From Phycisphaerales bacterium (GTDB lineage Bacteria > Planctomycetota > Phycisphaerae > Tepidisphaerales > Tepidisphaeraceae): a DNA stretch of 6,484 bases. Under the pieces are notes generated by a model. The model did not search any database and was not told where the DNA came from. It saw nothing but the letters and a program-made list of their open reading frames with translations. Position 1 is the first letter of the stretch, and each line of letters begins with the position of its first letter. The DNA is taken from assembly GCA_028288945.1 (NCBI GenBank), contig JAQGHH010000259.1:1-6484 (forward strand), written 5' to 3'. Of the stretch, positions 1 to 4,286 are shown one piece after another. A program made the translations under genes and the position numbers.

Positions 1-298
1 CCGATTCCTTGTGATACTGCTTGCCGCCGACCGTGGCGACGTCTCCCCATTCCCGGATCCGTTCTTCGACGGCGAACGACAGGCCGGTTTCTTTTGCGAT
101 CTCGGCGGCGGTGTGCATGGCCCGCCGATAGGGGCTGGTCAGACAGAGGAACCCGCCCAGATCCTGCCCGGCGAGGCGCGATCCGAGTTGGCGCGCCTGT
201 GCGAGGCCGATGTCGGTGAGGAGGCAGTCGGGGTCGGTGGACTTGCCGACGTTCCCTTCGCTTTGGCCGTGCCGGATGAGGAGCAGTTCCATTGCCAT
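1..298 (-). CDS. Histidine phosphatase superfamily protein (phosphoglycerate mutase-like), 3' end cut by the window edge
   Basis: This is the N-terminal 99 residues of a histidine phosphatase. The frame is open to the left edge, so the C-terminal half is missing. Met1 or Met3 leads directly into a beta strand ending in the catalytic RHG motif (Arg9-His10-Gly11). His10 is the residue phosphorylated during catalysis in this family. Asn16 follows, then the SPYRRA motif (55-60), which matches the family pattern SPxxRA and places a phosphate-binding Arg at 59. Glu83 in IREW (81-84) fits the usual acid/base glutamate. The second catalytic His should lie beyond the edge. Members remove phosphate from sugar phosphates, nucleotides or cofactor precursors, and the substrate cannot be told from this half. 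The start at 298 (or 292) is chosen because the fold begins there. An in-frame ATG at 388 would add about 30 residues without family character. No clear ribosome binding site is seen. Confidence 0.88.
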   Translation of the reverse strand, partial: MAMELLLIRHGQSEGNVGKSTDPDCLLTDIGLAQARQLGSRLAGQDLGGFLCLTSPYRRAMHTAAEIAKETGLSFAVEERIREWGDVATVGGKQYHKES

Positions 299-352
299 TT
301 GAGAAGTGATGATCGCGGGTTTGGGCGAGGGTTCAAGTTTCGCGATGTTGAC

Positions 353-373
353 GCCTGTCCGTCGGCGACAGGC
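353..373. other. GC-rich stem-loop in the leader region of the phosphatase gene
   Basis: The arms GCCTGTC (353-359) and GACAGGC (367-373) form a perfect 7-bp stem with a 7-base loop. No T-run follows on either strand, so it does not look like an intrinsic terminator. It lies 55 bases upstream of the minus-strand phosphatase start, in non-coding sequence. It could be an operator-like inverted repeat, an mRNA leader structure or a chance palindrome. Confidence 0.3.
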
Positions 374-450
374 AGTGTGCCCGTCCATGCACCAGCCAAC
401 GCCAAGCGATCTTGCTCGCGGGTTCATGGCCGGGCGAATATGATCGTGCA

Positions 451-660
451 ATGCGATCCGCCGGAATAAGGACAGCGGCAACAAGTTGGTGCTCCTTCGG
501 CGTGGACAAGTGGGGCGGGTCGAACATCACCGTTTTCGCGTCGAAAGATCTGGAAAAGTGGGACGGCCGGCTTGCGTTGAATCTGCCGGGCTGGGCGCTT
601 TACAACACGTCGGTCTGCAACGGGACGCTCGCGAATTTCCCGCGCGGTTTTTTCCCGTGA
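451..660 (+). pseudogene. Probable remnant of a larger enzyme gene (possibly a glycoside-hydrolase-like beta-propeller protein)
   Basis: This short frame ends at TGA 658-660. Its middle part, about 487-621, reads like genuine protein. It is rich in Trp, Gly, Asn and hydrophobic residues and contains VDKWGGSN, TVFASKDLEKWD and LNLPGWALYNTSVC. The pattern of a strand, then SKDLxxW, then a strand resembles blade repeats of GH43/GH32-like five-bladed beta-propellers, where 'ASKDLxxW' is a recurrent motif. Such enzymes usually exceed 300 residues, and here only about 45 residues look conserved. The ends (before VDKWG and after CNG) lose this character. There is no ribosome binding site at the ATG at 451, and an in-frame TTG at 412 is an alternative start. 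The simplest reading is a deletion-derived fragment just upstream of the intact deacetylase gene. It could instead be a small orphan protein or chance. The family assignment is inference from motif resemblance only. Confidence 0.4.
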
Positions 661-697
661 ACGGCGAGCATGCAGTACCAAAGGAGAACCGTCGACC

Positions 698-1453
698 ATG
701 AATCCACTCACTCGCCGTCAATTGTTGGCGCGCTCCGGTATTGCGACTGCCGCGGCATTCCCGATCGCGGCAGCCGCGGGGGAGAATCGGGCGGACGCCG
801 CGATGCGAATCCTGGTCGCCGGCGGGCATCCCGGGGACCCGGAAGCGGGTTGCGGCGGGACGATCGCCCGGTACACGAGCCAGGGCCATGACGTCACGTG
901 CCTCTACCTCACGCGCGGCGAGGCGGGCGTCCAGGGCAAGTCCGCCCGCGAGGCCGCGGCGGTGCGGTCGGCGGAGGCGCAAAGCGCGTGCAAGATCCTC
1001 AAGGCCCACCCGCTCTTTGCGGACCAGATCGACGGGGCTACGGAGGTCACGGCGACGCGCTACGCCGACTTCGCCAGGCTGATCACGGCGGCGAACCCGG
1101 ACGTCGTTTTCACCCAGTGGCCGGTGGACGGCCACCCCGATCATCGCGTCTGTTCGCTGCTCACCTACGATGCCTGGCTGAAATCCGGCAGGAAATTCGC
1201 GCTGTATTACTACGAGGTGGACCTGGGCAGCGACACGCAGTGCTTTCGCCCCACGCACTACGTGGATGTGGAAGCCACGGAGCCGCTCAAGCGTGAGGCG
1301 TGCATGGCCCACATGAGCCAGGACCCCGCGGGCTTTTACACGCGCGACCACGTTCCCATGCTCCGGTTCCGCGGCATGGAGTGCGGCTGCAAGGCGGCCG
1401 AGGCCTTCATCCACCACGACCAGAGCCCGCCGGGACGGCTGCCGGAGCATTAA
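698..1453 (+). CDS. Tat-exported PIG-L/LmbE family deacetylase-like protein
   Basis: This is a complete 251-residue protein of about the usual family length plus a signal peptide. The N-terminus carries a twin-arginine signal (TRRQLL at 5-10, then an Ala-rich hydrophobic stretch to about 28), so export through Tat in a folded, metal-loaded state is likely. The LmbE fold starts near residue 36 with RILVAGGHPGDPEAGCGGT (37-55). The second metal-site motif is DGHPDHR (144-150). In characterised relatives such as MshB and BshB, the His and second Asp of HPDD plus a distal His bind zinc, and the first Asp is the general base. Here that position is Gly46, while His44, Asp47, Glu49, His146 and His149 are kept. 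Family members deacetylate N-acetylglucosamine conjugates, and the substrate here is unknown. The start is supported by AAGGAG at 681-686, 11 bases upstream. No gene overlaps it, and the kinase start lies 82 bases downstream. Confidence 0.9.
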   Translation: MNPLTRRQLLARSGIATAAAFPIAAAAGENRADAAMRILVAGGHPGDPEAGCGGTIARYTSQGHDVTCLYLTRGEAGVQGKSAREAAAVRSAEAQSACKILKAHPLFADQIDGATEVTATRYADFARLITAANPDVVFTQWPVDGHPDHRVCSLLTYDAWLKSGRKFALYYYEVDLGSDTQCFRPTHYVDVEATEPLKREACMAHMSQDPAGFYTRDHVPMLRFRGMECGCKAAEAFIHHDQSPPGRLPEH

Positions 1454-1519
1454 TCGTGTATGTCACAGGCATGGAAGATACTTGCTTTCCGGTTCGTCGC
1501 CGCTCTATGCTTTCGGTGC

Positions 1520-1525
1520 GGAAGG
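1520..1525 (+). promoter_or_regulatory. Ribosome binding site that decides the histidine kinase start
   Basis: GGAAGG lies 10 bases before ATG 1536. The longer frame could begin at TTG 1482, but that codon has no comparable site and would add 18 residues ahead of the first membrane segment. The ATG is therefore preferred. Confidence 0.55.
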
Positions 1526-1535
1526 CAGGGTCTCC

Positions 1536-2675
1536 ATGCACAGTTCCGATCACCCCGCCTGGATTCGATACGGCGTTGCCCTGTTGTGCGTGGGCCTGGC
1601 GACGTTCGTGCGCTTCGCCGCCCATCCGGTGTTCCTCGAGGATCACCAATTCGCCACCTTCTACCTTGCCGTGATCATCTCAGCCTGGTTCGGGGGCGCG
1701 GGGCCGGCCTTGCTGGCCACGGCGCTAGGCGGGCTTATCGGCCACTACTGCTTCGTCGCACCCAGATACTCTTTCGCCTTCGCCGACGCGGACGACGCGA
1801 TGACAGTGGGCATGTTCTTTTTGGTTTCCGTCTCGATCACCCTTTTCAGCGGATTGTTGCATCGGACGTTGCGGCGGGCGCAAGCGTATGCCGAGCGATT
1901 GCAGCGCAGTGAGCGGGAGAAGAACCGGCTCTATGAGGAAGCCCGGCACGCCAACGAAGCCAAGGACCGGTTTCTGGCAACCGTGTCACATGAGCTGCGC
2001 ACCCCCGTCGGCGGCATACTGCTCTGGTCGAAGTTGATCAAAGCCGGGACCCTCGGCGAGGCCCGGCGGCAGGATGCCATGGAGAAAATCATCCAATGCG
2101 CGGAAGACCAGTCGCAACTGGTCAATGACCTGCTCGATACCTCCCGGATCATTCACGGCAAAATGCAGGTGGACATGCTGCCGGTTGATTTGACGGCGGT
2201 CGTTCGGTCCTCCGTTGATGGCGTACAGGCCGATGCGCGTGCCGGGAAAATCGAATTGTGCCTGCACGAGTCTGACGCCGTCGTGCTGGGTGACGGTACC
2301 CGGCTCCGCCAGGTCGTCTCCAATCTGCTGACCAATGCCATTAAATTCACCCCTCCGGGGGGTCACGTCGAAGTCCGCCTGAGTTGCGAGGAAGGCACGG
2401 CACGGCTGCAAGTGACCGACAGCGGGGAGGGGATCAGCCCGGAATACCTGCCCAAGATGTTCATCCATTTCTCGCAGGCCGACACTTCCCTGACGCGCAA
2501 GCACGGCGGCCTGGGACTGGGCCTGTATATCGTGAAGGAAATCGTTGAAATGCATGGCGGCTCGGTGTGGGCCGAGAGCAAAGGCCTGGGCCGGGGCGCT
2601 AGGTTCACCGTCACGCTGCCGTTGCTCACCGAAGCGTCTGGCGCGGAGGCGGAGCCGCACCTGCTCGCCCACTAG
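1536..2675 (+). CDS. Membrane sensor histidine kinase with DUF4118 region
   Basis: This is a complete 379-residue kinase. Residues about 12-108 form four closely spaced hydrophobic segments (roughly 12-29, 41-52, 55-72 and 90-107) in a DUF4118 arrangement, the membrane module also found in KdpD. There is no large extracytoplasmic domain. A charged helix (about 110-145) leads to the HisKA domain with the H-box SHELRTP, His152 being the predicted phosphorylation site. The HATPase domain follows. It has an N-box LLTNAIKFTP (264-273, Asn267), a G1 box DSGEGI (295-300), an FSQAD segment (312-316) in the F-box position and a G2 box GGLGLGL (324-330). All core catalytic motifs look intact. There is no PAS or GAF domain and no attached receiver, so it needs a separate partner. 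The single-domain receiver gene converging from the right is a candidate. The stimulus is unknown, since DUF4118 alone does not predict a ligand. Confidence 0.93.
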   Translation: MHSSDHPAWIRYGVALLCVGLATFVRFAAHPVFLEDHQFATFYLAVIISAWFGGAGPALLATALGGLIGHYCFVAPRYSFAFADADDAMTVGMFFLVSVSITLFSGLLHRTLRRAQAYAERLQRSEREKNRLYEEARHANEAKDRFLATVSHELRTPVGGILLWSKLIKAGTLGEARRQDAMEKIIQCAEDQSQLVNDLLDTSRIIHGKMQVDMLPVDLTAVVRSSVDGVQADARAGKIELCLHESDAVVLGDGTRLRQVVSNLLTNAIKFTPPGGHVEVRLSCEEGTARLQVTDSGEGISPEYLPKMFIHFSQADTSLTRKHGGLGLGLYIVKEIVEMHGGSVWAESKGLGRGARFTVTLPLLTEASGAEAEPHLLAH

Positions 2676-2966
2676 CGCGGACGAAACCGAATTCCCATTC
2701 GCGCCAATCCATCACAAAAAAAAAGAGCCCGTCGCTCGTGTCACGCGACGGACTCCTGCAATTCCCCAACGCCGTGTAAAGCCTACCGACCCCGGCGGTT
2801 TTCAGGATAAGGGTTTGCCGCTGTTCGACAGGAAATAAAGTAGATTCGGGGGCGGCAAATGGAGTGTTTTGACGCGGATCAGGTGCAGAGAGGCGCTCGC
2901 GCCGTTATCGGATCAAGCTTTGGCGAAAGTGGTAGGGGGACAGAACGTGTGGAACTGCGGCGAGTT
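2676..2966. other. Convergent intergenic region between kinase and receiver genes
   Basis: These 291 bases separate two converging genes. Apart from the minus-strand terminator at 2716-2755 I see no convincing gene. Short open frames here lack ribosome binding sites and protein-like composition. The stretch 2756-2966 would be the 3' untranslated part of the receiver transcript if that terminator is the one used. No equally good terminator is seen for the plus-strand kinase. Confidence 0.6.
2716..2755 (-). terminator. Intrinsic terminator for minus-strand transcription
   Basis: Read on the minus strand, a hairpin is followed at once by nine T residues. The arms are CCGTCGC (2729-2735) and GCGACGG (2745-2751), a perfect 7-bp pairing. 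One mismatch (2728/2752) then separates these from three more base pairs, GAG (2725-2727) with CTC (2753-2755). The loop is 9 bases and the A-run 2716-2724 supplies the U-tract on the minus transcript. No T-run follows the stem on the plus strand, so termination should be directional. It lies 211 bases beyond the stop of the minus-strand receiver gene, the only intact upstream gene on that strand nearby. Confidence 0.8.
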
Positions 2967-3353
2967 TCACGCGTTCCGTCGTGGCTTGCTCGCGAGTTGT
3001 TCGATGCACGCGAGCAGTGCCGGCAACTGATAATTGGCCTTCATAAACACATGGTTCACGCCCAGTTCCTGCGCGCGGTCTATGACCGGGCGGTCGGCGA
3101 ATGCCGTCAGGAGCACCACGGGCAGGTGCGACCAGCGGAGGTAGGAGCGGATCACCTCGAGGAACTGCAAGCCGTCCATCTCGGGCATGCGGACGTCGAG
3201 CACTACCACGTCCGGCGTGGGGGCGTCGATCAATGCCGCAAGGGCCTCTCGCCCATTGGGGGCGATGCGGACGGCCTGACCGGACTTACGGAGGGCAAGC
3301 GTGACGGCTTCGCAGCCGTCCGGATCATCATCTACGACTAGTACGGCACCCAT
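2967..3353 (-). CDS. Stand-alone CheY-like response regulator receiver protein
   Basis: This is a complete 128-residue single receiver domain with no DNA-binding or enzymatic output domain. The acidic pocket Asp8-Asp9 follows the first strand (AVLVVDDD). The predicted phosphoacceptor is Asp53 in VLDVRMPEMDG (51-61). The switch residue is Thr83 in LLTA, and the conserved lysine is Lys105 in FMKAN. The usual Lys-Pro after strand five is Lys-Ala here. Such proteins relay phosphate or act by protein contact. ATG 3353 is preferred because the domain begins immediately after it. An in-frame GTG at 3374 would add seven residues, but it lies inside the predicted promoter spacer. The gene converges with the histidine kinase, and the two lack each other's complementary domains, so a functional pairing is plausible but unproven. 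Confidence 0.92.
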   Translation of the reverse strand: MGAVLVVDDDPDGCEAVTLALRKSGQAVRIAPNGREALAALIDAPTPDVVVLDVRMPEMDGLQFLEVIRSYLRWSHLPVVLLTAFADRPVIDRAQELGVNHVFMKANYQLPALLACIEQLASKPRRNA

Positions 3354-3360
3354 AGCGGTA

Positions 3361-3389
3361 ATTTTATCCCCCACACATTAGGCCGTGAA
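3361..3389 (-). promoter_or_regulatory. Putative sigma-70-type promoter of the receiver gene, possibly leaderless
   Basis: On the minus strand, TTCACG (3389-3384, 4 of 6 to TTGACA) and TAAAAT (3366-3361, 5 of 6 to TATAAT) are separated by exactly 17 bases. Seven bases follow before the A of ATG 3353, which is where transcription would be expected to start. If it is real, the receiver mRNA begins at or next to its start codon and has no ribosome binding site. This is inferred from spacing and match only. Confidence 0.35.
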
Positions 3390-3515
3390 TGCACAATCCT
3401 TCAAGTTTCTCTGCGGAGAGGCCGGAGGGGCAAAAAGGGCCTTTGCAGTGGATTAAATCGGACCCGTATGTCGGTGGCCAGCCTGCCGCGGGTTCAGGCG
3501 ATCAATGGGGTAGGC

Positions 3516-3746
3516 CTATTGGCCCGGCAGTTCCAATCCGACCGCGTCCGCCAGCAGGCATGCTGCCCGGTAGGCTTCTTCCTCCCCTTCGCCATCGTCA
3601 CACCGGGCGACGTGGATGGGGCCGGCGCCCAGGAGGGGAAGGGCGCGCATTTCCACGGTGCCGTTCAGGCGGAACATGGTGACCAGGTAACCCGCCGACC
3701 CGATCTTCCGGAGGATGTCGGCGGTCATGTCGAAGGGGTGTTGCAT
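3516..3746 (-). CDS. Small conserved-looking hypothetical protein (76 residues)
   Basis: I do not recognise a named family. The protein composition looks genuine: a hydrophilic N-terminus with an ILRKIGSAGYLVTMFRLNG segment (11-29), a strand-like VEMRALPLL (31-39), a short GPIHVARCDDGEG turn (42-54) and a helix EEEAYRAACLLADAVGLEL (55-73). It has no signal peptide, no membrane segment and no metal-binding cluster, so it is probably cytoplasmic. The start at 3746 lacks a clear ribosome binding site, and Met7 (3728) is an alternative. A good -10 element (TATAAT on the minus strand, 3790-3785) lies about 40 bases upstream, supporting its own transcription. The opposite strand is also open here but gives Arg/Pro/Gly-rich sequence typical of a shadow frame. 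The gene precedes the receiver gene on the same strand, with 162 bases between them. Confidence 0.65.
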   Translation of the reverse strand: MQHPFDMTADILRKIGSAGYLVTMFRLNGTVEMRALPLLGAGPIHVARCDDGEGEEEAYRAACLLADAVGLELPGQ

Positions 3747-3784
3747 CGATCTAACGCCGCGAGTGCATGGGCTGAACTGCGGGC

Positions 3785-3790
3785 ATTATA
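3785..3790 (-). promoter_or_regulatory. Putative -10 element for the 76-residue protein gene
   Basis: The minus strand carries a perfect TATAAT just after the stop codon of the upstream 93-residue gene. Transcription would start near 3778, giving a leader of about 30 bases before ATG 3746. No strong -35 is visible. The best is CTGGCA with an over-long 19-base spacer, inside the end of the upstream gene. The single element is the main support. Confidence 0.35.
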
Positions 3791-3798
3791 GACATGCT

Positions 3799-4080
3799 TC
3801 AGGCGTTCGTGCCAGGGTCGCCCTCGGCGGTGGAAGGCCAGCCGGTGGCCTTGTGGATCTTGCGGGTGACTTCTTCAACCTCGCGCTCGGCATCTCTCAA
3901 TTTTTCGGTGTTCGACTCTACGCGGCTCTGCTGATTGAATTCGGGATCGTCCATCGCCTGCTCCATCTGCTGCTTGGCCGAATGGAAATGGGCGTTGGCG
4001 TCGTGAAGCTGGTTCACCAGTTCATCGGGCACCTTGTCGCGCGATGCGTCGGCGGCGGGGCGGGTCGGCTGGGGTTCCAT
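3799..4080 (-). CDS. Small charged predicted coiled-coil protein, unknown function (93 residues)
   Basis: I do not recognise a family. After a Pro/Ala-rich N-terminal tail (1-18), residues about 19-77 form a long, strongly charged helix rich in Glu, Gln, Asp, Lys and Arg with regularly spaced hydrophobics (for example LVNQLHDAN, KLRDAEREVEEVTRKI). This suggests a coiled coil or helical hairpin. The C-terminal tail (78-93) is polar with Gly and Pro. It has no signal peptide, transmembrane segment or Cys. The start is fixed by AAGGAAG at 4095-4089, 8 bases before the ATG. The frame stays open further upstream on this strand, but that part is Pro/Arg-rich and runs antiparallel to the secreted protein gene, so it is not coding. 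It is divergent from the PSCyt2/PSD1 gene, 206 bases away. A scaffold or stress-type helical protein is possible, but nothing shows it. Confidence 0.7.
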   Translation of the reverse strand: MEPQPTRPAADASRDKVPDELVNQLHDANAHFHSAKQQMEQAMDDPEFNQQSRVESNTEKLRDAEREVEEVTRKIHKATGWPSTAEGDPGTNA

Positions 4081-4088
4081 CCGGGGCG

Positions 4089-4095
4089 CTTCCTT
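4089..4095 (-). promoter_or_regulatory. Ribosome binding site fixing the start of the 93-residue protein
   Basis: AAGGAAG on the minus strand sits 8 bases upstream of ATG 4080. It decides between this start and in-frame starts up to 430 bases further upstream, which have no such site. Confidence 0.65.
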
Positions 4096-4255
4096 TCTCG
4101 GGATGTCTGCGAAAGTCGCGGAGGTCGTGTACCCGTCACCGCAATCTGAGTGCCGTCCTTCTGCTTTAGCGGGCTCAAGCGAAAAGAAATACAGGACAGA
4201 CGGCGGACCACACGGACGCCACAGCCGTACGGATTGCGGGTAGAGTAAGGTGTAC

Positions 4256-4276
4256 GCCGCTGGGGGCGGCAGAGGA
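4256..4276 (+). promoter_or_regulatory. Leader hairpin abutting the ribosome binding site of the PSCyt2/PSD1 gene
   Basis: GCCGC (4256-4260) and GCGGC (4266-4270) can pair around a TGGGG loop. The ribosome binding site AGAGGA (4271-4276) begins at the next base and lies 10 bases before ATG 4287. The binding site is convincing. A regulatory role for the hairpin is speculative. Confidence 0.4.
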
Positions 4277-4286
4277 TTAAGCCGAA

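Noticed and set aside
599..627. TTTACA as a -35 box for the deacetylase gene
   Set aside because: No -10-like hexamer occurs at a suitable distance downstream.
527..1450. Long minus-strand open frame antiparallel to the deacetylase gene
   Set aside because: Its product is Arg/Ala/Gly/His-rich without domain character. The plus strand has an intact signal peptide, family motifs and a ribosome binding site.
1482..1511. TTGCTT and TATGCT as a promoter for the histidine kinase
   Set aside because: The match is weak (3 of 6 and 4 of 6) with an 18-base spacer, and could easily be chance.
1986..2672. Minus-strand frame of 228 codons opposite the histidine kinase
   Set aside because: The kinase motifs (H, N, G1 and G2 boxes) are all on the plus strand. 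The opposite frame is a by-product of high GC and third-position bias.
2783..2801. Possible plus-strand terminator for the kinase (ACCG/CGGT stem followed by TTTT)
   Set aside because: A four-pair stem with a short T-run is too weak to claim.
2859..3341. Plus-strand frame of 160 codons opposite the receiver
   Set aside because: The receiver on the minus strand has all expected catalytic residues. The plus product has no recognisable features.
3430..3450. GCAAA/TTTGC inverted repeat between the 76-residue gene and the receiver gene
   Set aside because: The stem is only five pairs and no T-run follows on either strand, so it is not a supported terminator.
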